This document shows positions 1 to 9,014 of a stretch of DNA of 64,000 bases, one piece after another. Position 1 is the first letter of the stretch, and every line of letters begins with the position of its first letter. A program made the position numbers and the translations under genes. The stretch comes from Candidatus Poribacteria bacterium. GTDB taxonomy: Bacteria > Poribacteria > WGA-4E > PCPOR2b. Where the stretch lies: positions 27,321-91,320 of the forward strand of contig JAJEAL010000117.1 of NCBI GenBank assembly GCA_022822785.1, written 5' to 3'. The notes under the pieces were generated by a model. It was given only the letters and a program-made list of their open reading frames with translations, had not been told where the DNA came from and did not search any database.

Positions 1-987
1 CTGCCGGAATGGAGAGCGGTCCCAGATGAGCCGTTCGTTACAAGGGGCGATGATTGGTCTAGGAGACGAGAAAATCCCGCTGGAAGCGATATTTGGAGCG
101 CTATCGCAGCCGGAGATATCAAAGCAGTTAAGGGGCACTTGGCTAAAGGTGTGGATATCAATGCCAAGGATAGTACATTCGGTTCGACAGCTCTATCGTC
201 GGCGGCGCTGTTAGGGCATACTGAAGTCATTGCGCTGCTGCTTAAGGCGGGTGCGGATGTCAACGCAATGAATCGGGATGGTAGCACGCCATTGCATAAC
301 GCGGCTTTTCTCGGTCAATATGAAGCAGCTGAACTGCTACTTGATAATGGGGCGGAGGTCAATATCAGGAATGGGGATGGGGCCACACCGTTGGAGGCAG
401 CAGCGGCGGATTGGGAAACCACTCGTTTTATTCTTGGATTGTTGGAAATAAAGATAGATGAGGAAAAGATAGAAGCCGGCAGAACCAAAGTTGTTGAGCT
501 GCTTCGTCAACATGGTGCAACGACAAACGCAAGAAGTGTGAGTAATGTACTGTGTGACGCCGTCAGAAATGGAGATCTTCGGGCCGTCAAGAAGCAGTTG
601 GCGAACGGTGCAGATATCAATGCCGAGGATAATGAATTTGGAGTAACTGCCTTGTCGTGGGCAACGCTTAGAGGCGATACGGCAATAGCGCAATTTTTAA
701 TCGCAAAAGGTGCGGATGTCAATGCGAAGAATCGAGATGGCAGTACGCCATTGCACAGTGCAGCATTTCTCGGACGCACCGAAATCGCTAAACTGCTGAT
801 TCAGAGGGGCGCAGATGTGAACCCAAAGAACTACAGAGGCGAAACCCTGATTGATGTCTCGATGGTGGATTGGGAAACCACTGCATTTATCGCAGGACTG
901 TTACAGATAAATGTGGAAGCAGGGCAGGTAAAAGCTGGCAGAACCAAAGTTGTCAAAATCCTTCGCCAACATGGCTCAGAACACTAG
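1..987 (+). CDS. Ankyrin-repeat protein, 5' end outside the window
   Basis: The reading frame is open from base 1, so the gene begins upstream; 328 codons are visible. An in-frame TTG at 139 would start in the middle of an ankyrin helix and is unlikely to be the real start. The protein consists of ankyrin repeats with the usual 'G.TPLH.AA..G..E....LL..GADVN' pattern. It is an internal tandem duplication: residues about 50-175 and about 200-328 both run from a 'FG.TALS.A' repeat through 'NRDGSTPLH.AAFLG' to a 'WETT.FI.GLL' segment and end 'GRTKVV..LRQHG'. Ankyrin repeats mediate protein-protein contacts; no enzymatic domain is visible. Its stop overlaps that of the convergent ankyrin gene by 4 bp. 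The partner is unknown. Confidence 0.85.
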   Translation: MPEWRAVPDEPFVTRGDDWSRRRENPAGSDIWSAIAAGDIKAVKGHLAKGVDINAKDSTFGSTALSSAALLGHTEVIALLLKAGADVNAMNRDGSTPLHNAAFLGQYEAAELLLDNGAEVNIRNGDGATPLEAAAADWETTRFILGLLEIKIDEEKIEAGRTKVVELLRQHGATTNARSVSNVLCDAVRNGDLRAVKKQLANGADINAEDNEFGVTALSWATLRGDTAIAQFLIAKGADVNAKNRDGSTPLHSAAFLGRTEIAKLLIQRGADVNPKNYRGETLIDVSMVDWETTAFIAGLLQINVEAGQVKAGRTKVVKILRQHGSEH

Positions 988-1874
988 TCTTTCTTGTTCA
1001 AGGATCGGGCTAGGTTCGGCGGACTTATTTGCTGTTGGCGCTTGAGCGCCGTGACAATTTCCGCATTGCCCTCACGCAACGCCATGTCGAGCGGTGTTTC
1101 TCCACCATAGGGCTGAAATAGGACTCTCTTAAATTCCCTGAGGGGCCAGACCAGCGTTGTGACCTCGATTGTCCATTCGGCGAACTGCTTCGGGTCACTT
1201 ATTCGGCTGACTGTTTTGAGCGACGGGTTGGCGCCGTGGTCGAGTAGCATCCGAACCATCCGCAGATTGCCCAACCGGGCGGCGAAATGTAACGGTGTCT
1301 CCTTGCCGTATCGCACGAAATGTTCGTTATCCATAATAGGCTCATCATCAAGTCCGCTTAACGCTTGTGCATTGACATCTGCCCCTGCTTTAATTAGGGT
1401 ATAGGCTTGTGCGAGGTGGGTGTTGTCATCGTGACGTGCCTGAACATGGAGCAAAGTTTCGCCGTTGTAGGTCCATGCGAAATTCGGATCCAGTCCATTT
1501 TCCATCATGAGTAGGAAGGAATCGAAGTTGGTGACCCCGATGGCATGGAACCCAAGATAGCACGGTTGGTTGATGTCCGTCCCTTGACTGAGGAGATACC
1601 GGTTAATCTCATAATCGGTGCTGGGCCAATGCGTGCCTAAATCACTGTTATTTACGTCCGCACCTGCTTCTACGAGCGCCTTAACTTTATTGAGATTTTT
1701 GAGGTTGATGCTCGCACTAAAGAGCGGTCCCCACTGCCGGATTCTTCCGTTCGGTGATGTGTGATTCACTTTCACGTTCACGAGTTCCGGTGATTCGGCG
1801 AGCATTTGTCGAACTGTCTGTGCATCTGCTTTTTCAAATTCTGTTTGCCAACGTTCGGTGAGTCCTTGGTTCAT
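984..1874 (-). CDS. Ankyrin-repeat protein
   Basis: A 296-aa protein with ankyrin repeats along most of its length, for example 'LVEAGADVNNSDLG', 'LIKAGADVNAQALSG', 'TPLHFAARLGNLRMVRML' and 'GETPLDMALREGNAEIVTAL'. No signal peptide or catalytic domain is evident, so a cytoplasmic binding role is the most one can infer. The ATG at 1874 is preceded by a good ribosome site (aaggag, 5 nt spacing). It converges on the upstream ankyrin gene, with the two stop codons sharing the palindrome ctag at 984-987. The two proteins are not close copies: this one lacks the 'WETT..I.GLL' spacer of its neighbour. Confidence 0.85.
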   Translation of the reverse strand: MNQGLTERWQTEFEKADAQTVRQMLAESPELVNVKVNHTSPNGRIRQWGPLFSASINLKNLNKVKALVEAGADVNNSDLGTHWPSTDYEINRYLLSQGTDINQPCYLGFHAIGVTNFDSFLLMMENGLDPNFAWTYNGETLLHVQARHDDNTHLAQAYTLIKAGADVNAQALSGLDDEPIMDNEHFVRYGKETPLHFAARLGNLRMVRMLLDHGANPSLKTVSRISDPKQFAEWTIEVTTLVWPLREFKRVLFQPYGGETPLDMALREGNAEIVTALKRQQQISPPNLARSLNKKD

Positions 1875-2011
1875 TTCTTCTCCTTTTTAACGGAAAACCG
1901 GTGGATTTTCAATAGGTGGTAACTTAGTTTACTGTGCACCAATCGTTGCAAAATGTGAAATGATAGATGCAATTATAACATAACATATGTTAAGTATCAA
2001 GGAAAAACCCC

Positions 2012-2746
2012 ATGAAAGAACTATTGGAATTTTATAAGAAGAACGATTACGTTATTGTCCCGGACGCTCTATCTTCTGATGAAGTTTGTACTATTAATGA
2101 AATCATAGATCGCGACCTCGTCGAGAATCCGGCGATGTGGTTTGAGCGGGAAGACGGCCATTATCAACTCAATGTCCATCTGCTGATTACACATCCCGAT
2201 ATTGATTTCACCATGCGTCCGCCGCGGCTGTTGCCGTTGCTGGAAACGATTATGGGACCTGATTTATGTGCGGAAGAACATTCGGTACGCATTCGCAGGC
2301 CCAATCCCGATGGTCCCACCAGTTGCCGCTGGCACCGTGATGTCGGTCCCGGCGCAAATGAAATTCCCCACTCCACCCCGTATATCTCTGTTGTCTTTTA
2401 CCTGAACGATGTAGATGATACGACGCATACCTTTAGCGTACTGCCCGGTTCGGCGCATACGAGAGAGCAGCCGCTTGACGCTTATGACCTCACCCAAGCG
2501 CACCATATCACCGGTGCTGCGGGCACCGCTGTCCTGTTCAACGCGATAATGTTCCACGCTGGCAATGTCCGGCAGACCTCCGCAGAACGTCGGACCATTC
2601 ATCTTTACTGTGGTCGTACCACAGATCGCTACTTAAGCAATTATACCATTTTCCCACGCCGACTGTCGGAAGGTAAGGACGAAGCCACCCAAAAATACTA
2701 CAGTCGTCCCAATCCAATTACCAAATTGCTGTTAAAGCGGTTTTAG
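2012..2746 (+). CDS. Phytanoyl-CoA dioxygenase (PhyH) family protein
   Basis: A 244-aa Fe(II)/2-oxoglutarate-dependent oxygenase of the PhyH superfamily. The double-stranded beta-helix metal site is intact: the H-x-D motif is 'WHRDVG' (His108, Asp110), the distal histidine is in 'MFHAGN' (His182), and an arginine pair in 'ERRTIH' can bind 2-oxoglutarate. The strand motif 'FSVLPGSAH' is typical of the family. Such enzymes hydroxylate small molecules using O2 and 2-oxoglutarate; the substrate cannot be read from the sequence. The gene stands alone, followed by a serine hydrolase gene 83 bp downstream. It is one of two PhyH genes in the window that keep a canonical H-x-D. Confidence 0.88.
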   Translation: MKELLEFYKKNDYVIVPDALSSDEVCTINEIIDRDLVENPAMWFEREDGHYQLNVHLLITHPDIDFTMRPPRLLPLLETIMGPDLCAEEHSVRIRRPNPDGPTSCRWHRDVGPGANEIPHSTPYISVVFYLNDVDDTTHTFSVLPGSAHTREQPLDAYDLTQAHHITGAAGTAVLFNAIMFHAGNVRQTSAERRTIHLYCGRTTDRYLSNYTIFPRRLSEGKDEATQKYYSRPNPITKLLLKRF

Positions 2747-2829
2747 ATAGAGAACAGCATTCATTTCTTATAAAGCGAGGAGTTCGTTCGGATAAATCGT
2801 TACACCTATTTAGTCTACGGAGGAATCAG

Positions 2830-3717
2830 ATGGCAACATCAGATGTGATGTCTATAATTCAAGATGTTACGGCTCAGACAGAAGGGGTTATCGGAGTCGC
2901 CGCGAAACATCTGGAGACAGGGGTGCATGTTCACTATAACGCCGATACAGTATTCTTCACGGCTAGCACACTGAAAGTGCCGTTATTAGTAGAATTGTAC
3001 CGGCAGGTCGATGCGGGCATCATTGACGTGAACCAACGCATTGAGCTGACCGAAGCTTTACGGGTGCCTGGGTCCGGTGTTCTCAAGGAGCTTTCATCGG
3101 GGCTTAAACCGACCGTTCACGATTTGGCGATGCTTATGATTATCATCAGTGATAATACCGCTACCGATATACTTTACAACCGGGTTGGAGGAGATAACAT
3201 CAACAGTACAATGCGGCAGCTAGGGCTGCACCACACCCATATCCCAATGACCTGTCGTGAACTGCTCTACAGCATTACTGGACTTGAGGTAGAAAATCCC
3301 GCGCACACCTATCAGCTAGCGTCGGATCGTTTGAAAAAGGGGGAGTTTGTCTTAGAGGGTAATGGCTTCTCCGAAGATAAGTCCGATGTGTCGTCACCGA
3401 ACGATATGTGCCGTTTGCTGGAGCTGATTTACGAGGGCGATATCCTCTCGGCCCAGGCACGGGAGGCAGTTTTGGATATCCTCAAGCGTCAGCAGTTGAG
3501 CACGGTTATTCCGCACGCTCTTCCGTCGGGAACGGTGGTTGCCCACAAAACTGGCAGCTACCGCAGCGTCCGGTGCGATGTGGGTATCGTATTTTCCCCT
3601 ACAGGTCCATATACCGTAGCGATCATGGCGAAACAGATAGCAGCTGGCGATCGATTGAGCGTAGATACCGGTCTTGCTGCTGTCTCTAAAGCGGTGTACG
3701 ACGAATTGGCTGGATAG
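2830..3717 (+). CDS. Class A beta-lactamase-like serine hydrolase
   Basis: A 295-aa protein with the three signature motifs of the serine beta-lactamase / DD-peptidase fold: S-x-x-K as 'STLK' (Ser46-Lys49), 'SDN' (107-109) and 'KTG' (240-242). The text around them ('FFTASTLKVPLLVEL', 'MIIISDNTATDIL') is class A-like. The class A omega loop with its deacylating glutamate is not recognisable; the region holds 'MTCRELLYS' instead. No signal peptide is visible, so the protein may be cytoplasmic. It could therefore be an esterase or peptidase rather than a true lactamase. The ATG has the ribosome site 'ggagg' 8-9 bases upstream. Confidence 0.85.
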   Translation: MATSDVMSIIQDVTAQTEGVIGVAAKHLETGVHVHYNADTVFFTASTLKVPLLVELYRQVDAGIIDVNQRIELTEALRVPGSGVLKELSSGLKPTVHDLAMLMIIISDNTATDILYNRVGGDNINSTMRQLGLHHTHIPMTCRELLYSITGLEVENPAHTYQLASDRLKKGEFVLEGNGFSEDKSDVSSPNDMCRLLELIYEGDILSAQAREAVLDILKRQQLSTVIPHALPSGTVVAHKTGSYRSVRCDVGIVFSPTGPYTVAIMAKQIAAGDRLSVDTGLAAVSKAVYDELAG

Positions 3718-3754
3718 CCAATCTACCCCCCGCTCGGTGAGGAGATGATTAAAT

Positions 3755-4570
3755 CTACTCTAGAACCGGACGGTCTAGCCGTGTGTGATAGGGTGGTTCG
3801 AGTACGGCCCTTTGTTCCGGCGTTAATCCTTCAAGCATTGACTGGGGCCAATTGGGGAAGTAACCTTTGGCGTATGCCAAATTGCCCGGCGAGTATCGGA
3901 AGAGCAGAGAACGCCGTTGGTGGTCTGCCTTCCAAGGCAGCGTTCCATGCGTAGTGGCTTCCGTAAAAATAACAACGTCGCCGGCTTTGCCTGTAACCTG
4001 CCGAATGTGCTCTTGATACATTTCATAGCGTTTCATTTCGGGAGGGCAGGCAAGGTTGCCCTTGTGACTCCCCGGAATTAAGCAAAGCCCACCATCTCCC
4101 GGATTGACATCAGCGAGTTGCCACGCCACAACGGTTAATCCACAGTGCATCCTTCCATCTTTGAAGATGTAATACTGGTGTGGATCGAAGCCGGGCCCAG
4201 AAGAACCGTGGAATACATGTCCTTCTGCTCCCTTGCGCATGGTGATTAGTCCGGGGTTGTGATCCATACGGAATCCCTTTCCTAAGATACCGTGAAGATA
4301 GGGCACAATTTTCGGATGGGCAAGCATATTCCGGAAAGGTTCGCACCACGGTTTTTCCCAGCTCAACATTCCGCCGAGGTCGCCGCGTCCGGTGATGCCT
4401 TCCAAGGATTTGGAACCCCCTGACAACGAAAGTTCTCCGACACGCTCGCGGATGCTGTCTGCATGATGGTCAATTGCTTCATTGCACGACGTTACTTCAT
4501 CGGGAGTTAAGACGTTCTCGACAACTAGATAACCGTTGAGGTCAAAAAGATATTTTTCATGTTCGTTCAT
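3755..4570 (-). CDS. PhyH family oxygenase with non-canonical metal motif
   Basis: A 271-aa PhyH-superfamily protein. It opens with the family's usual 'LFDLNGYLVVENVLTPDEV', and has 'VAWQLADVNPGDGG', 'CLIPGSHKGN' and the distal histidine 'THGTLPW' (His208), followed by 'RRSLLFRYSPGN' for 2-oxoglutarate binding. The proximal motif is 'FHGSSG' (His121): the position that should hold the aspartate of H-x-D is a serine. The same non-acidic position occurs in the genes at 14091-16443. Either another residue supplies the ligand or the iron has an open coordination site. The gene lies convergent to the serine hydrolase gene and tail-to-head with the epimerase gene on the same strand. Confidence 0.85.
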   Translation of the reverse strand: MNEHEKYLFDLNGYLVVENVLTPDEVTSCNEAIDHHADSIRERVGELSLSGGSKSLEGITGRGDLGGMLSWEKPWCEPFRNMLAHPKIVPYLHGILGKGFRMDHNPGLITMRKGAEGHVFHGSSGPGFDPHQYYIFKDGRMHCGLTVVAWQLADVNPGDGGLCLIPGSHKGNLACPPEMKRYEMYQEHIRQVTGKAGDVVIFTEATTHGTLPWKADHQRRSLLFRYSPGNLAYAKGYFPNWPQSMLEGLTPEQRAVLEPPYHTRLDRPVLE

Positions 4571-4637
4571 TGTGGTATTCCTCTATGAGCGTTGGGGTGA
4601 TTAAAAGTATGTTATGATGTCGCTTGTGGATAGCTCT

Positions 4638-5489
4638 TCAGGGAGCTTGGGGACAGTGCTGATTCCAACCGGGTCTTGGCATGAAACCGAGCATCCGCTG
4701 CGCCTTTTTTGTACTGATGACACTTGCGTTGTCCTTAAGCGCTCCACGAATCTCGACGCGGTCCCCAAAGTTTTGCTGAATCAGCTCGACTGTCGGTTCG
4801 CGGAATCGTGTGGTCGGTTGAGCGAGCAGGAATGGTTCGTGTCCCTCTAGGTCTGCCTGAAGTGCTAGCACATGGGCATCGGCCACGTCGCGGGGATCGG
4901 CGTACGCCCACATCACGAGTGTAGTTGGATTGTCTGGTGTGGGTGCGGGCAAGGGAAACTCGGTCTGTCGCTCTGGGGGAACGACATTCGTGAAGCGTAG
5001 GCTTGCCACAGAGGTCGTTGAGCTTCGGGCAACCATTTCGCCGATGCACTCGCCGATTTGCTTCGACAATCCGTAAGGTTCAAAGGGCATCATCGGGTGT
5101 TCTTCGTCGAGCGGTAGGTACACCGGCACGAAGGCGCGTGGATCATGCGCCCATCCCATGGCGAACGCACTGGAGGAGAACACCACCCGGCGGAGCTTTT
5201 TTTCTGCCGCTGCCCAAAGGACATTAAATGTGCTCTGGATGTTGTTTTCAAAAACCTCGTGCGGAGTATCGCCCCTGGGCCCCGGAATCGCGCCCATGTG
5301 AATCACCGCCTCTGCGTCTGCCAACAGCTGCGTTGTCTGTTCAGCGTTGCAGAGATCCGCTTGAACAAATGGCGATCGCGACTCACTGTAGGGCACACGG
5401 TCTGTTCCTAATACGTCATATCCCTTTCCGATGAGACGTTGGACAACGCGTCTACCAAGTCGTCCCGCGGCTCCTGTGACTACAATCAT
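4638..5489 (-). CDS. NAD(P)-dependent epimerase/dehydratase (extended SDR)
   Basis: A 283-aa extended short-chain dehydrogenase. The N-terminus has the nucleotide-binding glycine motif 'VTGAAGRLG' (residues 4-12), then 'VIHMGAIPGP' and 'VVFSSSAFAMG' strands, and the catalytic tyrosine/lysine pair is in 'YGLSKQIGE'. This fold acts on nucleotide sugars or related carbohydrates. It is transcribed in the same direction as the PhyH gene at 3755, with a gap of 67 bp, so the two may be co-transcribed. The short C-terminus ends 'GWNQHCPQAP', without a clear substrate-specific domain. The exact sugar cannot be told. Confidence 0.88.
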   Translation of the reverse strand: MIVVTGAAGRLGRRVVQRLIGKGYDVLGTDRVPYSESRSPFVQADLCNAEQTTQLLADAEAVIHMGAIPGPRGDTPHEVFENNIQSTFNVLWAAAEKKLRRVVFSSSAFAMGWAHDPRAFVPVYLPLDEEHPMMPFEPYGLSKQIGECIGEMVARSSTTSVASLRFTNVVPPERQTEFPLPAPTPDNPTTLVMWAYADPRDVADAHVLALQADLEGHEPFLLAQPTTRFREPTVELIQQNFGDRVEIRGALKDNASVISTKKAQRMLGFMPRPGWNQHCPQAP

Positions 5490-5726
5490 AATCTTTGCCC
5501 TTCTCGCCTTAGATAGATTCTCGTTTGAAACCGTTCACGTAATGTAAATTGTACCAAACACAGGATCTATGATCAATCAAAAAGGGCATGTTGGTGGAGA
5601 GATGCCAATACTTGGATAAGCGTAAGGACGGTATTAGCGGCTTGAAATTTTGAGGTTTTCCTTCTATGATATAAGGGAATCGGGCAGTTGAGTGAGTACA
5701 GTGATATACTGATTCTAGGAGATATG

Positions 5727-6722
5727 ATGAAAAATTCAGCGAATATGTCCTATAAAGTGTTTCTGATTCTTAGTGTGTTCCTGTTTATTTGGTGTATGTT
5801 TGTCGGGCGGGTATATGCTGAAGCGGAGATCGACAAAATACATTTCCTCATCCCTGCTGGCGCCGGTGGCGGGTGGGACGGAACCGCTCGGGGTGTGGGT
5901 GAAGCGCTAACGCAATCGAAGCTCATCAAACGCGCGTCATATCAGAATATGTCCGGCGGTAGTGGCGGAAAGGGAATTGCGTATCTTATCAAAACGGCGA
6001 GGCGGCAGCAGGAAACATTGCTGGTCAATTCAACCCCAATCCTTATCCGCTCTTTGCAAAAGGTTTTTCCACACACCTTTCGGGATTTGACACCTGTTGC
6101 CGCTGTGATTGCGGATTACGGTGTGTTTGCTACCCGTCACGATTCGGAGTTTCAGCGTTGGGAAGATGTCCTCGTTGCTTTTCGAGCTAATCCGCGTCAA
6201 CTCAGGGTTGGAGGCGGGTCGGGGCAGCGTAGTATGGATGGCTTGGTTGCTGCACTGGCGTTTAAGGCAGCGGGGGGTGATCCCAAAACGGTGCGATACA
6301 TTCCTTACGATGGCGGCGGTAAGGCACTCGCTGGATTGCTTTCGGGAGAAACAGAGATTTTATCGACCGGGTTGGGAGAGGCACTGGAGCAGCACAAGGC
6401 AGGACAGGTTCGCATCCTTGCTATCACTGCGGAGAAGCGATCTGCCGCTGTTCCTGATGTGCCGACTTTGAAAGAATTGGGATACGATTGCACTTTTGTC
6501 AACTGGCGCGGTTTCTTCGGTCCACCGGGGTTAGCTGAGGCGCAAGTTGCCGACTATGCCGACCTGCTTAAAAAGATGTATGAAACGTCGGCTTGGGAGA
6601 CAGTGCGCGTGCGTAACGGTTGGGAGAATCTCTTCAAGCCGGGGAAGGAATTCTCGACCTTTTTGGAAGCACAAGAGAAAGTCATTGGTGAGCTGATGGG
6701 GGAACTTGGTTTTCTTGAATAA
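5727..6722 (+). CDS. tctC: Tripartite tricarboxylate transporter substrate-binding protein (TctC/Bug family)
   Basis: A 331-aa periplasmic solute-binding protein. A signal peptide is seen (basic start, then 'VFLILSVFLFIWCMFVG' and a likely cut after 'VYAEA'). The mature part has the family features 'FLIPAGAGGGWDGTARGV' near the start, 'GGGSGQRSMDGLVAALAFKAAG' in the middle and 'VPTLKELGYD' late. The ATG at 5727 is chosen because aggag lies 5 nt upstream; an upstream in-frame TTG at 5688 lacks such a site. The binding protein delivers a carboxylate to the TctA-TctB membrane complex encoded by the next two genes. The substrate is unknown. Confidence 0.9.
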   Translation: MKNSANMSYKVFLILSVFLFIWCMFVGRVYAEAEIDKIHFLIPAGAGGGWDGTARGVGEALTQSKLIKRASYQNMSGGSGGKGIAYLIKTARRQQETLLVNSTPILIRSLQKVFPHTFRDLTPVAAVIADYGVFATRHDSEFQRWEDVLVAFRANPRQLRVGGGSGQRSMDGLVAALAFKAAGGDPKTVRYIPYDGGGKALAGLLSGETEILSTGLGEALEQHKAGQVRILAITAEKRSAAVPDVPTLKELGYDCTFVNWRGFFGPPGLAEAQVADYADLLKKMYETSAWETVRVRNGWENLFKPGKEFSTFLEAQEKVIGELMGELGFLE

Positions 6723-6817
6723 TATAATCTGTTCAACCGTCTGATAACGATTCGGGGAGTGGCTCTCCCGGTTAAGAAATTATATGGAAGGCGATACAAC
6801 GCTCAAAGCGGAGATTA

Positions 6818-7306
6818 ATGACACGAGATAAAACGGGAGCACTGGTCATCCTCATCTTTTCAATAGTTTACGGCGCGATGGCGCTGAATATTCCAGAGGC
6901 ACCCGGAGTCGAAAGCTCCGGCGTGACCCCTGCTAGCTTGCCGCTAGCGCTAAGTGTAACAGGGGTTGTTGCCTCTCTGCTGATATTAATACTTCCGGCC
7001 GCCCGGCATAGCAATCGTGATGGAGATGGAGCTGCTTTCACGGCTGCCTTTAAGGGACTGAACTGGAAGTGTACAGTTTTTCTCTTTTTATTCATGATCG
7101 GTTATGGATTGATACTCAAACCCCTTGGATTCTTAATTTCTACGATCCTTTTTCTTTGCGGTGGATTTTGGGCGATGGGGGAACGGCGAATCAAGCTGAT
7201 GCTGTTGGTTTCAATCGGTATGGCCGTCAGTTTCTGGTTCGTTTTGACACAACTGTTGCGAATCTATCTTGAACCCGGTTTATTGCGTTTCTTGGAGATA
7301 AATTAG
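6818..7306 (+). CDS. tctB: Tripartite tricarboxylate transporter small membrane subunit TctB
   Basis: A 162-aa membrane protein with four hydrophobic segments (about residues 8-24, 43-62, 85-120 and 127-145), as expected for the small TctB subunit. It carries the loop 'SSGVTPASLPLALS' after the first helix, common in the family. It sits between the binding-protein gene and tctA, the standard tctCBA order. The start ATG follows a ggag at suitable distance. Confidence 0.85.
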   Translation: MTRDKTGALVILIFSIVYGAMALNIPEAPGVESSGVTPASLPLALSVTGVVASLLILILPAARHSNRDGDGAAFTAAFKGLNWKCTVFLFLFMIGYGLILKPLGFLISTILFLCGGFWAMGERRIKLMLLVSIGMAVSFWFVLTQLLRIYLEPGLLRFLEIN

Positions 7307-7363
7307 CCCGTGTCGTTTTTGAATCAATAGGATTAGACTGGCTAACAGCTTGGAGTTAAATCA

Positions 7364-8878
7364 ATGGTATTAGAAGGGATAATGACGGGGTTCTCAACGG
7401 CATTTACCCTCACCAATATTTTGATGGTGGCTCTGGGCGTTTTTGCTGGTACATTCATTGGCATGTTACCCGGCTTGGGTCCAATTTCAGCAATCGCTCT
7501 GATGATTCCAATAACTTACGGTTTTGAGCCGTCATCGGGGCTGATTCTGATGTCGGGTGTCTATTACGGGGCGGTTTTTGGTGGATCAACTTCTTCAATA
7601 CTGCTGAATGCGCCGGGGGTTGCTGGGACTGTTGCGACAGCGTTTGACGGGTATCCTCTCGCACAAGCAGGGAAGGCCGGGAAGGCGCTCGCCACCGCCG
7701 CGTACTCATCATTTGCCGGCGGAACAATTGGTGCGATGTTTTTGCTCTTTGCGGCGCCGGCGCTTGCTGTCGTCTCGCTGAGCTTCCAATCTGCTGACTA
7801 TTTTGCGTTGATGGTCATGGGACTCACCGCTGTCTCGGCTTTTACGGGAAAGGGGCAATTCCTAAAGGCTGCGCTGATGACAGTTTTGGGGGTGATGTTA
7901 TCCACTGTCGGTACCGATAATTCAACAGGGATTCAACGTTTCACACTGGGCCAACTTGACCTAATCGACGGCATCAGTTTTCTGCTTCTTGCTATGGCAA
8001 CGTTTGCCCTTTCCGAAGCGCTCACTGCTGCGTTAAGACCGGAGGGTACATCTGACACTACCCGTATCGTAGTCAAAGAAAAATTTGGTAGCCTTAAGGT
8101 TTCAAGACAGGAATTTACGGAAATCGCACCGAGTATTGGTCGGTCTTCTGTGTTAGGTTTCTTTATCGGTGTGCTACCGGGCGCCGGCGCAACAATCGCC
8201 TCTTTTCTGGCTTACGGGATGGAGCAAGCACTCGCAAAGGGGAAAGCAAAGCTCCAATTTGGCAAGGGGAGCTTAAAAGGGCTCACAGCACCCGAGACGG
8301 CGAATAATGCAGCCTCAACAGGGTCATTTGTGCCGTTACTCACTCTGGGTATTCCAGGATCTGGGACAACCGCTGTGATGTTGGGGGCGCTAATTTCTTA
8401 CGGGGTGCAACCGGGTCCGCGGTTGTTTGCGGAAAGCCCCGAAGTATTCTGGTCAGTGATTGTATCGATGTATTTGGGGAACATTGTTTTATTGATTCTG
8501 AATCTTCCCTTGATTCCTTATATTGCTCGGCTGCTCACCGTGCCGAAACCGCTTCTCGTTCCGTTTGTCCTTTTCTTTTCCCTAATCGGTGTTTACTTGG
8601 TTTCTTTCAATAATTTTGATATTTATCTGATGGTGGGGTTTGCCGCCTGTGCCCTCTTTTTTCGGCTCCTCGATTTTCCGATGGCACCGATGTTGCTAGG
8701 GTTTGTATTGGGCGGGCTGCTTGAAGAAAATCTGAGGCGTGCACTTCTCATTAACGATGGGGCGCTCTCTTTCCTATGGACTCGCCCTATCACGCTGAGC
8801 ATTCTAATTATTACGGTAGTTGTGCTATGCTTGCCCTTGTACCGGTCCTTAGTGGAGAGACTCAGAGAGCGTTCCTAG
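7364..8878 (+). CDS. tctA: Tripartite tricarboxylate transporter large membrane subunit TctA
   Basis: A 504-aa polytopic membrane protein, the translocation channel of a TTT-family secondary carboxylate transporter. It has the conserved glycine-rich motifs 'FIGMLPGLGPISAIALMIP', 'YYGAVFGGSTSSILLNAPG', 'GVLPGAGATIASFLAYG' and 'LGIPGSGTTAVMLGALI'. These include the duplicated 'GxLPGxGxxxA' signature of TctA. Length and order of motifs match the family. The gene follows tctB by 57 bp and probably shares its transcript. Such systems import organic acids with a proton or sodium gradient. Confidence 0.93.
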   Translation: MVLEGIMTGFSTAFTLTNILMVALGVFAGTFIGMLPGLGPISAIALMIPITYGFEPSSGLILMSGVYYGAVFGGSTSSILLNAPGVAGTVATAFDGYPLAQAGKAGKALATAAYSSFAGGTIGAMFLLFAAPALAVVSLSFQSADYFALMVMGLTAVSAFTGKGQFLKAALMTVLGVMLSTVGTDNSTGIQRFTLGQLDLIDGISFLLLAMATFALSEALTAALRPEGTSDTTRIVVKEKFGSLKVSRQEFTEIAPSIGRSSVLGFFIGVLPGAGATIASFLAYGMEQALAKGKAKLQFGKGSLKGLTAPETANNAASTGSFVPLLTLGIPGSGTTAVMLGALISYGVQPGPRLFAESPEVFWSVIVSMYLGNIVLLILNLPLIPYIARLLTVPKPLLVPFVLFFSLIGVYLVSFNNFDIYLMVGFAACALFFRLLDFPMAPMLLGFVLGGLLEENLRRALLINDGALSFLWTRPITLSILIITVVVLCLPLYRSLVERLRERS

Positions 8879-9014
8879 TTGAAGGCAAAACGATGGGAGG
8901 GTTTTAATGGACTCTCTCTTTTATTGTTGACTAATTTTTCGGATTGATGTTTGTTTAACCGTTTGCTATCCTATAGATAGCCGTGCCAGATTGGTATTTA
9001 GTGAGGAAGCCCGT

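Noticed and set aside
2830..3717. True class A beta-lactamase conferring resistance.
   Set aside because: SxxK, SDN and KTG are present, but the omega-loop glutamate motif and a signal peptide are not visible, so a lactamase call is not supported.
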